Source: Bactrocera neohumeralis (Eukaryota > Arthropoda > Insecta > Diptera > Tephritidae). From it: 64,000 nucleotides of DNA. Below the pieces are notes generated by a model. The model did not search any database. It saw only the letters and a list, made by a program, of their open reading frames with translations, and had not been told where the DNA came from. The first letter of the stretch is position 1. Every line of letters starts with the position of its first letter. Positions 37,721 to 47,640 of this stretch are shown piece after piece. Made by a program: the position numbers and the translations under genes. The stretch lies in NCBI RefSeq assembly GCF_024586455.1, contig NC_065923.1, positions 67,801,076 to 67,865,075 on the forward strand. The letters run 5' to 3'.

Positions 37721-40409
37721 ATGAGTGCTGAGCCATTCAATGTGTATCATTTGTGCAATTTCAATGAAATTATTAAATTGGAAGGTATTTTTTTCTAACA
37801 AATTGCTTTACATGTAAGACACTTAATAGCCTTATCTCTTGCTAACAGATTTGCCCACAGAAGCTTTGCGTCAGCTTTGGTCTTGTCAATGGACAACGAC
37901 GCGTTTACAAAGCATTTTAGATAATTGGAGTGTTAACAAAACAACGGAGCCAAATTTAGAAACAGCGGATACACTACTTTGTCATGCTGTTGAGCTGACA
38001 CTCCTGTTCGTGCAAAACAATTTTACAGGGCCCTTTAAACAACTGGAGGAGTTCAGCAATTTTATGCAAACAAAAGCGTTAGGAGAATATGATCCTTTTA
38101 AGCGGCTCATGGAAAATGGTGAAGAAATAAATCCAAATGTCAAACTGGGCGAGTTGTTAGTGTTAGCAAAAGAAATTCTAGATTTATTACGTCAGTATTG
38201 GCCGGACTCATTGGTAAGTAGAACAGTTACTTTATTTCATAATATTACTTAATTATAGTAAGCAACTTTTTGGTTTAATCTCTTAGTATCTGCAATGGTG
38301 GCTGATGCGTTTAATTTACATACAGCAGAGTGTAATTGATGAGTTAACCGGCAATTTATATGAGCAGCTTAAGTTAGTAGCTGAAAGTCTATTGAAAAAT
38401 GTTGAAAATATACAGTATAAGGAGCTGCAAGCCTTACTTTACTTAGAGGTTGGAAATAGTTATTTACTCTTTCATCGTTCACAAAAAGCAGACTGTGTGC
38501 TTGAACAGTTATGCCAACGCTTTGGTATAGTGTTGAATGTGGAAGGTATTTGCTTTGAAATATATTTTGTTAGACTTCCAATTAACTGTTTTCAAAATAG
38601 GATTACTTGGTGTGCGCACGAAGTTTCAGCAGAAACCGTTGCCACAACTCTGTCTGAAAGTGCAACATACCAACAGTGATTTGCCATTGGCGCAGGCCAC
38701 CAACGGCAAAACGAATATACCCAAGTTACTGCTTTTAGATGACGACACAAGGCTTGAGCGTATACGCTTTATTGAACCGAAAGATAACGAGGTGATGACA
38801 TTGCCCAGCGTATTACAGGCTTTGGTGCTAGCGAAAGTGTAAATATTGCTAATATACATTTTTTATCCATTCCAATATTATGAAAAATATATTTTTATAG
38901 TAAACAACTCAAACGTTCGCAGCCAAAAGATCGTCTTGCCGACGAAGAACTGGAGCCATATATAAAAACGCTTTTATATCAGGAACATGGACCATTACAA
39001 GTACGCCAATCCGCCTTGCTGCTTAATTGTGTGCAAGAGTCGAATCAGCGGCGCACAGTGGAGCGCAGTTGGAAGCAGTGTGAAGGTGCCGTTAAATTAC
39101 TAGACGGACCCATATTTACATTACCAGAGCGACTCTCCTACGCATTTGCTGGCTTCCTACAACCCAAATGGCAAGTACAAATGCAGCTTTGCCAGTTATT
39201 GTTGTCATTGGGTATGACAAAAACGGCATTAGATATTTATCTGCAAATACAAGCATGGGCCGAAGTTATTCAATGTTATACAAAGCTGGAATTGCGTCAT
39301 AAGGCCGCCGAAATAATAAGACAAGAATTGGAGAAGAAGCCCACTGTGTTGTTGCACTGCCTGCTCGGCGATGCCATTGATGATCCCAACAGCTATGCAA
39401 CAGCGTGGGAGTTTTCCAAACATACCAGCGGCAGAGCGCAAGCACACTGGGGCACATATTATTTCCGTAAAGCAGAGTATGTAGAAGCCATACCACATTT
39501 GGAAAAGTCTGTGGAGATAAATCCCTTACAAGAGAAGATATGGCTACGCTTAGGCTTTGCTGCCATACAGCTGGAACGTTGGGAGCTCGCCGTACACGCG
39601 TATATTACATATACACATATTGAGCCATTGGGTTTCGAATCGTGGAATAACTTAGCAAAAGCGCTGGTAAAATTGGGCGATAAACTGCGCGCACACAAAG
39701 TGCTAAGCGAATCGCTGAAGTGTAATTACAACAACTGGAAGGTAAGCACATGCTTTTTGAGAAATGCTTTTCTTTTATATTAATATTACTTTTAAAGGTT
39801 TGGGAAAACTTCATGATTGTCTCCGTGGATACGTGTAATCTTGAAGACGCGCTGAATGCCTACAACCGTCTCAGCGAGTTGAAGGATCGCTATCTGGACT
39901 TGGAGGTGCTTTGCGTTACCATTGGTGCCATTGTGGAAGGCAAACCTGACGCCAAAGGTCAAACGCAGGAGCGTTTGCGTAAGAAAGCCATCACTTTAAT
40001 GGCGCAACAATGTATTAAGCATGGCAACGAACCGAAAGTATGGGAATTGGCAGCACTACTTGCTGTCACACCGCACAACAGGGCACAAAAGCTGGTTAAA
40101 GCTGTGAATGCGTATACTACCAAAGAGCTGGAGTGGGCGACGAAGCAACCGTATGCGCTCAAAGTGATACAAGTGTGTCAGCAAGCCTGCGAATTGTCTT
40201 TAGAAGCAACCAAGGAGCATGCGCCAGAAGAAACTGACGTTATGATCACATCACAACTGAATTCCGCACGTCTTGCAGCGCAGGCTGTGCTACGTGCCAC
40301 GGCGAAAGTTAATGAGAAGTGGCCGGAAAATGAAGACGCTTTAACGGTATTGAAAGCGCAACTCGAAACGCTGACCGCGACGGTTAAGCAGCGCATGAAT
40401 GCAAGCTGA
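37721..40409 (+). CDS. TTC27: TTC27 orthologue (tetratricopeptide repeat protein 27)
   Basis: Six exons: 37721-37784, 37849-38213, 38287-38545, 38601-38838, 38901-39741 and 39798-40409, all with GT-AG introns of 55-73 bp. They sum to 2,379 bases, or 792 residues; human TTC27 has 843. Landmarks are the YLQWWLMRLIYIQQS segment at the start of exon 3 and the GLLGVRTKFQQKPLPQL block at the start of exon 4. TPR units run from about residue 490: AHWGTYYFRKAEYVEAIPHL, then IWLRLGFAAIQLERWELAV, then SWNNLAKALVKLGDKLRAH. A KCNYNNWKVWENFM junction crosses the last intron, as in vertebrate TTC27. The family is an essential TPR scaffold (yeast Emw1), reported among HSP90/R2TP-linked factors in U5 snRNP assembly (from memory). 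The last exon runs tail-to-tail into WDR92. Confidence 0.95.
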
Positions 40410-40507
40410 TAATATTTTAGTTTAAACATGTGTTTAAGTATAGAAAAAATGCAAGTTAATATTTTAAAATAAAAAAAAAATGTATTTCAAATACAGCTAA
40501 TATTTAT
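40410..40507. terminator. Shared 98-bp 3' spacer between convergent TTC27 and WDR92
   Basis: Plus-strand AATAAA at 40468-40473 serves TTC27. On the minus strand an AATAAA at 40508-40503 overlaps the last base of the WDR92 stop codon. If both signals are used, the two mRNAs overlap at their 3' ends. A run of ten A follows the plus-strand signal. Confidence 0.7.
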
Positions 40508-41694
40508 TCAAAGTAAATTTAATTTCGTGGTCACTAAAACACGCACACACTGATCGAACGAACCGCACACAGCCAAACCCAACTTGTCGGGATGCCAATC
40601 GAAGCTATGTACCGGTTGCGATGATACCGTTGAGGCATGCAACATATGCAATGTACCCGATACACCCATTTCGTTTTCATCTGTATCGGTTTTGCGACGT
40701 TTTTCTGGATACTCGTACTGCCATAAACGTATAGAGCCCGTGCCGCCGCAAGAAACAAATACATCTCTGTTTTGCGGTAAATGTCTTATAGCCCAAACCG
40801 TTGATTTAGGTCCCGTTATAACACCATTCGAACCAACGCTGCGGCCGGCATTTCGTTCTTCCACACAACTAAATCCTTTCGTTGGATGCTGCGTGCGCAT
40901 ATCGTATACCAGCAGTCCACCTTCGAGTGTAGTGACACCCATTTTGTTCATTGGTATATCGGCGCGATCAAATTCAATGCCACATATGCCATTTTTAAGT
41001 GTTGTTTCCCAGCGTACGGCCAGTTGTCGCAAATCAAACAGTTTCAGATCACCGTTATCGTAACCAGCCGCCACACAGCGTTCGGCATTATTGTAGCTAT
41101 CGCCAAAAGCGACAGCCCAACAGTCACGTCGTTCATTGTGATTTATGCCATCGCCTTTTACTGACTCCGGGCTAATATCGACAACTGGCGCCGAGCCCTG
41201 ACGCATATCCCACACTTTCACGGCGCCATCACGACTGCCCGTGACAATCTCTGGTGCACCACAATCCAACTGCTTGCCACCAATGGCATCAATCGCATTT
41301 ATAATGCTCTTGTGCGCCTCGACATTGTACACCGGCAAATCTGGTCGCTCCAAATCACTGAAAGTATAAAGCGAAGTTCAGTGCGTTTATTGTAAATAAA
41401 CATAATTACATGGACTCACAGTACTTGCATACGTCCCTCAAAATCACCAATTGCCATATGACGATTACGCAGGCTGGATGCGCCAAAAGTGCCACATTTG
41501 AAAGCGGTCTTTTTGACAACTTGCTTGATTTTCTCAGCTTTGGCTTCATTCAGCTCGTATATTTGTAAAATACCATTGCTATTGGGCTTTGAACCGAGTA
41601 CCACAAATTTCGCAGAGCATGGTATCCATTTCACATCATAAATGGTATAGTCCACATTCTGTTGTATGTGCTCGATCATTTGCGGTTTATCCAT
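40508..41694 (-). CDS. Wdr92: WDR92 / DNAAF10 (Monad) orthologue, WD40-repeat dynein assembly factor
   Basis: Two exons, 41694-41420 and 41357-40508, joined across a 62-bp intron (GTGAGT donor, ATACTTTCAG acceptor). Total 1,125 bases, or 374 residues; human WDR92 has 357. Match to the family runs end to end: the N-terminal IYDVKWIPCSAKFVVLGS, KCGTFGASSLRNRHMAIGDF, INAIDAIGGKQLDCGAPEIV, GSRDGAVKVWDMRQ, RDCWAVAFGDSYNNAERCV, DNGDLKLFDLRQLAVRWET, MRTQHPTKGFSCVEE, IRLWQYEYPEKRR and the terminal SFDQCVRVLVTTKLN. The seven WD repeats form one propeller. WDR92 helps HSP90/R2TP-type assembly of axonemal dynein arms and is needed for motile cilia and sperm in flies (from the literature). A VGSNGVITGPKS stretch is an insertion relative to the human protein. 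The start ATG aligns with the human N-terminus. Confidence 0.96.
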
Positions 41695-41859
41695 TTCCTT
41701 CAGTTTCTTGGTTTATGTTACGTAGTTCTTTTGCTTCTCGTTTAAATTGTTTGTTCAATAAAATCATCAATAAAATTTGTTGAAGTTATTCATTTCGCCA
41801 CGGTTACTATGGTGTTTGTTCATTTTGTTTTTGAGGTTATTGCAGTCGGTTATTTTGTT

Positions 41860-41910
41860 TACGAAATGTAATAAGACGAGACAAACAAAATAACAGCTGT
41901 TTACAAAAGC
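41860..41910 (-). promoter_or_regulatory. Candidate WDR92 promoter element, AACAGCTGTT
   Basis: AACAGCTGTT at 41892-41901 lies about 200 bp upstream of the WDR92 ATG. It matches the E-box core-promoter motif enriched near fly transcription start sites. Position and motif support a role, but the start site was not mapped. Confidence 0.45.
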
Positions 41911-42460
41911 AGATATGTTGCTATGAAAGCTGTCTTAACCCTTTTGTGAATCTCTAAAAAATATTTTTTAGCTGGAAATTTGTTATATATAGGATTTATG
42001 CTTTATTTTTTATGGAATGTTTAATAGTAATTGTATAACATTTTTAATTTTATTGCGAATAAAAATTTACGATAAACATATGCATGTATCGTATATGCAT
42101 ACAAAAATAAATGTTTTTTTATTTTTGTTACAATGATCAATAAAAAGGTAATTTAAAATTCAAATCTATCAGACTTTAAAACTTAAATCAGACAAACCCA
42201 TTGGCTAATGATTAAAAAGAAAAAGAAAAGATACGCCTGCACACTAAAGTGCAACGTATCACCAAAACAACTCAATCACTTGTTTGAGCTTGTGTAGTTT
42301 TAAAATAGATTTAAGATTTTATAACTTATTGTTAAGCTTAAAAAAAGCAAATTAAACAAAAAAATTTTGAAATAAAAAATCAATCAATATCACACTTTTG
42401 AGTAAAATTAATATTCTACTTCGCTCCTTAACTTATATTTTCGACGTTTATACCCTGACA
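41911..42460. other. Intergenic spacer, nothing recognised
   Basis: AT-rich DNA between the WDR92 promoter region and the candidate promoter at 42.47 kb. No open frame of note, no clear repeat and no RNA gene were seen. Confidence 0.5.
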
Positions 42461-42935
42461 ACTATTTGTGATCAGCTGATTCCAAACACAAGAGAGAACA
42501 TTGCTCTTTGCAAGAGTGCACTAACTAATAAGAGCGTAATTCTGCAACGATTCTTTTATATAAGTATCTACATATAAATATATACATATTGACCAATCGC
42601 AAATAAAAGTAAAATAACAAAAATTACAAACGTTTCCAGAGCGCAAGCTAGCAGCAGCACAGTGCGCGCAGAGCAAATGTTAGCGAATAAAAGTGACAAC
42701 AGCAAACAATGACTGGGCCGTCAAATGCAGCAGTCGGTCGTCTGAGTTTTTGTGAGTTGGTTGTTTGATTTGTTACTAAACGCGAGTGTATATACATAAA
42801 TAACTACATATATTTAATCGTATTCATTGTGCCGTGACCAACATTTCTAACGCAATTCTCACAAAATAATAATTTACTTAACCCAACAGCTGATAGCGTT
42901 GTGCTGTGCCAAGAAAAAATCGAAACGTTAGGTAA
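42461..42935 (+). promoter_or_regulatory. Candidate promoter and 5' UTR exon of a gene extending beyond the window
   Basis: A palindromic E-box atcagctgat (42471-42480) is followed by GC-richer, UTR-like sequence (ctagcagcagcacagtgcgc). A GCAGTC initiator-like word runs into TCGGTCG at 42734-42740, which fits the fly pause-button consensus KCGRWCG. A possible donor, TTAG|GTAAAT, lies at about 42930. No long frame is present. The reading as a 5' exon is inference from composition and motifs. Confidence 0.35.
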
Positions 42936-43079
42936 ATATATCGACGTTACCTTCGCAGTGAAGAAGTTTTCTTTCTTTATGACAAGATTCAGCGTTATTA
43001 AAAAAGTTATACACGCAATTAGGCAATTGCTTTGCTATATTTTCAATTAAAATTATTGTGTTAACAGATTTGCTGACCA

Positions 43080-43880
43080 AAGAGAAAACAAAGTCCAATC
43101 TGCCGCCAGTTATATTTGGTGATTATTTGTATACATGTATGTATGTATGTATATAATAAAATAAGAACATATGCACTTGAGTGGCCAACGCTAGCGTTGC
43201 TGCCTTTACTAGCGTTTGGCAATAAATATTCCCGCTCTATCTACTTGCACTTATCGCCGCCGCAGTCACTAGTATTTCCTGTTGTGTTGTTGCTGTTTTG
43301 ATTATTGGAGGAATATCGGCGAGCTCGAAATTATGTAAAAAAAATTTCAATAAAACAAACGTAGTTTTGTTCGGTGCTCTTAATTTTTTATGTATATTAG
43401 TTCTGTGCAAATAAAATACAAATATTCATTTCAGATTGTCAACTAGTATGACAATAAAAGAAATCGAAAGGAAAATTTTATAAAAAAGAAAAAAATTGCA
43501 AATTAATCACCAATTATAAAACACCAGCGTTAGCGTGTGAAATAAAACAAAAATAACAGCACAAATTGTTGTACGTCATCCAAATAAGAGAATTATCTTA
43601 AAGTGTAGTGTCAGCGAAGGCGAAAGTGTAGATAGTTAAAATATATTCTTATGCTTAATATAATAAATTTGTGATCGCTAGTGTAATTAATACCTGTGCT
43701 TGAGTCAGCATTTCACTTGTAACGTATTCTTGTGTTATTCACCTCCTAGATTCTTACGAAAACAAGTAATTAACAGCTGACAGCTTGGCTGATAGCACCA
43801 ACAACAAAAAATTGTATTTCGAAAATACGAAATAGGCAACAGAAGAATTGATGTGATGTGATAACAACAATTAACAAAGG
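43080..43880 (+). other. UTR-like stretches with a good donor at about 43880
   Basis: Sequence rich in CAA, AAAG and ACAAC words, typical of fly 5' UTRs. It ends in attaacaaag|gtatgtatg, a good donor. A GC-richer island at 43180-43330 holds cttatcgccgccgcagtcac. It could be a second 5' UTR exon or alternative first exon of the gene proposed at 42.46 kb. No coding frame is supported. Confidence 0.25.
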
Positions 43881-44261
43881 TATGTATGTATCTGGATTTG
43901 TAGGCATATTTAATGTGTAGGCGTGTAATCATATACATACAGATACATATATACATATATTACTATAGTAACAATGCCAACAAATAATATAGCAGGGGAA
44001 AAAATATATCATAAAACATTATTAACTAATTACTTTACACTCAAAATGGTTAAAAGTAAACATAAAATTCAAATATTAATAATTTTAAGTTTATATACAT
44101 ATTAGTACAAAAAAAAACGAGAAAAACGTTATCTCGACTGCTCTGCAGCTATAATGCCTTTCACAGGTGCATTTCCTGTCACATAAAACTCTTTATCATG
44201 ATTCAGTTTGGTTAATATGTATGTATATCTATTAATATGTATGTATATCTATGGTATATGA

Positions 44262-44515
44262 TATCTGAAAAACATGTCCGGAGATTGTAGCTCTGCCTTG
44301 GAGAAAATACATGCTAAATTTTGTGAAAATATCTTGATAAATCGAAAACCATTCCATCCAATAACTTTATTTAGATCGGTCAGTTTGCTTGGTCTACATA
44401 CATATGTATTTGTACATATGCTAAATGCTATAGTGGTCAAATATTGGCGATTCTGGCGAATTAGCAGATTCTTGGAGAGAAAAAGGCGTGCTAAAAATTT
44501 CTGATCTTTTTTACC
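44262..44515 (+). repeat. Dispersed repeat fragment (family A, 'tatagtggtc')
   Basis: It carries the ordered words ggagattgtagctctgcctt, ttttgtgaaaatatcttgat, tagatcggtcagtttg, gctatagtggtc and ttggagagaaaaaggcgtgc. The same order occurs in reverse at about 58862-58975, and in part at about 49065-49135. This is a dispersed tephritid- or drosophilid-type repeat. No coding capacity is visible. Confidence 0.7.
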
Positions 44516-44995
44516 GCAAGACTTTTTTGACAACCTATTATATACTTTATATGATCTCCGACATTTCTTTTTGTGTTTTTTACATACTTAGCGGCAAACT
44601 GTTCAGGTTATAAAATTTAATAAATCGCGTGTGCAAAAACAAAATGGGAATTCCCTAACTGACATTCACATATTTCACCATTTGATAAATATCTTACACC
44701 GCACCCCGGGCAATGTGTTAAGTCGCGTGTCTTTTTGCTAGCGTATCTTTGTATATACAGTTTGTATGCTTGTATGTTTCTTGAAAGCTACCAGGCTATA
44801 AACATTAATTTGTATATTGAAAACTTTTTAGGCAATGTCATCGTCTTTTTATACTGTTGAAACATGTTGCTACAGAGTATAATAGTTTTGTTCACCTAAC
44901 TGTTCTATACATATATGTATGTATGTATCTCCTTAAACTAATTGAGTTAGATATAGGGTTATTTACATATATACATATGTATGTATGTAGAAAGA

Positions 44996-45435
44996 ATCAG
45001 GATGACGAGTCCAGTTGAAAACCGGGAGACTGTTTGTTTGTCCGTCCGTGCAAGTTGTAACTTGAGTAAACATTGAGTCATCTTGATAAAATTTAGTACG
45101 CGCATTCCTTAGTAAAAAAGTACGAGTTCGTAGATGGGCGTAATCGGACCACTGCCATGCCCATAAAACGCCGTGAACCGTAAACTATAAAGTGCCATAA
45201 CTAACCAAAAATTAAGAAAAAAAAACTCTAACTTGGCCCAAGGGATCGCTGTAGCAAAGGGTATAACGGTGCATCTTTGTGTTTATAATGAATAAAATCG
45301 TGTGAAAACTCGCCATAGACCCCATATAACTAACAAGCCTTATGCACCTGAAAGTACTTCCCGGCTTTAATCCCTGCAATTTGCAAGAGTATGAAATGTT
45401 CGGTTATACCCGAACTTAGCTCTTCCTTACTTCTT
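44996..45435 (-). repeat. Dispersed repeat fragment (family B), truncated, minus orientation
   Basis: Its right edge reads ggttatacccgaacttagct then cttccttactt. This is the reverse complement of the left end of the 1.06-kb copy at 56210-57275 (aagtaaggaaggctaagttc). The left part has gtccgtccgtgcaagttgta, matching the GGAC-rich stretch of that copy. Internal sequence such as gcccataaaacgcc is diverged. Orientation is opposite to the 56-kb copy. Confidence 0.75.
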
Positions 45436-45439
45436 TTTT

Positions 45440-45680
45440 TTTAATTTTTTTTATACTGGGGTACCTTTTTGCAGTGTTTTTCATCAAACTATTATATGAA
45501 TATGAATATAAGGCGTTGGTGTAGCAGCAGAAAATATCCCCGAAGTTCTTTGAAGGAATGCTGCCGAGTCGAATAAAAGTCCGCGTTCTCCGGTAACGTA
45601 GATGCGTTGTTGTTCTTGTGGCGGTAGTAAACATTCCTTAAGTAATTTCGAGCCATTGTTCCGGTTACTTAGACCCGACT
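45440..45680. repeat. Non-autonomous repeat fragment
   Basis: GC-richer sequence with ctgccgagtcgaataaaagt, cgcgttctccggtaacgtag and gttcttgtggcggtagtaaa. I believe these words recur in tephritid genomes, but no family is assigned and no coding sequence is visible. It abuts the family B fragment on the left. Confidence 0.4.
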
Positions 45681-45951
45681 GTCTGTCGTGGGACTATGTG
45701 CATTGTAAGAATTTTATGTGTATGTAAATATTCGGTTTCGGAAGAATTCAGCTCTCCTTACTTTTGTCATTTGATTTATAAAAAGTTCTCTTATGCTGAT
45801 TTGAAAGTTTTTCAGTGCTTGTTGACATTTGTATATGTTTTTGGTTTATTTAATGGGATAGGCAAGATTAATTTATGGTAAAGGGTGATCCATTTGACTT
45901 TTTTTTAAGAAAAAACACAGAAACTTCAAATTTAACGGGGAATGTTTATTG

Positions 45952-46260
45952 TCATTGGAGAGAACATTCTTTGGCATTTATTTTTTGAAGATTATCTCCT
46001 TTAAATATTGGCCGGCTACGTCTCAGATGATCCATCCCTTGAGTCCAATTTTCGATGACTCGTTCGAGGCCTTCCAAGGCCTGAATCGAAGCGGGATTGT
46101 CTGCATAAATTTGAGGCTTTACGTATCCCAATAGGGAAAAGTCTAACGGCGTGTTCTCACATGATTTTGGTGGCCAATTGATTGGCCCAAAACGTGAAAT
46201 TATCTGCTCACCGAAGTGTTCTCTCAATAAATCCATTAATTGATGCGATTTTCTTGGCAC
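45952..46260 (-). pseudogene. Tc1/mariner transposase C-terminal fragment
   Basis: An open 102-residue stretch with LMDLLREHFGEQIISRFGP, NWPPKSCENTPLDFSLLGYV and YADNPASIQALEGLERVIEN. It holds the last acidic catalytic position region (NTPLDF) and the C-terminal helices. It has no start of its own; it continues the same element after the P-protein stop. The central catalytic part between HCFALWA and here is absent. Confidence 0.8.
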
Positions 46261-46284
46261 TTTTCAACTTTAGTGTTGAGTTGT

Positions 46285-46824
46285 TTAGTCGAAGAGACCG
46301 AAACCCATGTCGTCGTCTTCCTCGGACTCCGACTCCTCCTTTTTGGCTTCTTCCTTCTTTTCGGCAGCAGCGCCAGCACCAGCAGCTGGAGCAGAGGCAG
46401 CAGCCCATAGAGCGAAGCAATGTCGCTTGGGGAGGTCGAGCGGCTTCATTTCTTGCACAAGCTATATTTTGTAAACTTTCAATTTAAGATCTCGACGTAA
46501 AATGCGCCAAGTCGTTCCATACGTCAGTCCGAGTTGCTGGGTACGCCGACGAATCAATTCTAAACGGTCTTCGTAAACACTCTCAGCTAAGGGTGCTATA
46601 TTTTCTTCACTGCGAGCTGGACGTGATCTCTTCGGTTGAATATTATCGAATGAATGCTGGGTCTCAAGGTGGGTGATGGTGTTGCGAATAGTACGCTCAG
46701 TAGGCCGATTATGTTGACCATAAGTTGAGTGAAGCGCGCGAAACACATTCTTTACAGAACGCGAATTTTCGTAATAAAGTTGAAGGATTTTTAAACGATT
46801 TTCAGACGATGAAATGCCAAACAA
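46285..46824 (-). pseudogene. Transposase N-terminus fused in frame to a ribosomal stalk P-protein acidic tail
   Basis: From ATG 46824-46822 the frame encodes a transposase DNA-binding region (ENRLKILQLYYENSRSVKNV, RPTERTIRNTITHLETQH, then RTQQLGLTYGTTWRILRRDL). A TAG at 46464-46462 sits where CAG would give KIQLVQEMKPL. After it the same frame continues through LPKRHCFALWA into a P0/P1/P2-type acidic tail: ASAPAAGAGAAAEKKEEAKK, then EESESEEDDDMGFGLFD and a TAA stop at 46287-46285. DDDMGFGLFD is the universal C-terminus of the eukaryotic ribosomal stalk. The whole stretch is 180 codons with one internal stop. The P-protein part has no intron. Whether it arose by capture from mRNA or by another rearrangement is unknown. 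Confidence 0.85.
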
Positions 46825-46920
46825 TGCCGAACAAAAATAACATTACAGCTTGACACCACTCACGCGTGATCTGTCACGAAAAAGGTATTGAAAAAGAGTC
46901 TATACTTGGCTCACCCGTTA

Positions 46921-47640
46921 TTAAGTGTTATTGGTGAATTTTATTTGGTCAGCTACTTAATTTTACTAAACGCGACATAACACTTTTATCGCCACATTTG
47001 AAATAGCCTAATTATGTACTGTTTTCGATACTGTTATCGTAATCATGGATTATTAGTTGATAGCATTTCCCGCCGAGTGTAGCTGAGTAGCAAATATTCA
47101 AGGTTTTCAAAGCACAAAGAATTTCCCTAACCACTCGAAATATAAATGATGTAATGAAAAAAAAACCAAAAAAAACTTAAGTTGTGCTAAGTAAACATGA
47201 AGAATATTAAGATAAAAGCAAAGTAAGCTATTTCTAAAAGAAAATAATACCAGCTGTAAGCAATCTGCATACAATAAAAATCTGTATACTTATGTGACTT
47301 ACTGTTGATTTAAAATTTTATATGCAGGCTTAAATTTAAGCTCCTTAGAATTTCTCTCTTTTCTGATTTATAAGGCTTGGTCAATGTTTACATAAAAAGT
47401 GAGATAATTTAAATGCAACATTCTCTTGCAAAGATTGTAAATCTTTTTAATTGGCTGTTATCTGTTTGTCATGCGCAGTTTTGTGTTTTGATGTCTTGTT
47501 AAGTACTTTATACCTATAGGGGAATTTCCCAAAATGCTGGGTTTTCAATTTTTGTAAGTGCTTATTTGTCTTAATTCTAATTTGTATACGCTCAAAGTGT
47601 ATAGATAGATAGATAGCAATTAATTAATTGAGGCACTGCG
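46921..47640. other. Intergenic spacer, nothing recognised
   Basis: AT-rich DNA between the Tc1 element and the LINE. No frame or repeat could be supported. Confidence 0.5.

Larger units (their letters stand above)
45879..46920 (-). mobile_element. Tc1/mariner-superfamily element with a ribosomal P-protein tail in place of its catalytic core
   Basis: Ends read gggtgatcc (45883 on) and, in reverse complement, gggtgagcc (to 46916), flanked by TA-containing sequence. On the minus strand a helix-turn-helix transposase N-terminus starts at 46824. A ribosomal P-protein segment (about 46405-46285) follows, then the transposase C-terminus (46260-45952). The middle of the transposase is missing, so the element cannot move by itself. 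It is intact enough to show its structure. Confidence 0.8.
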
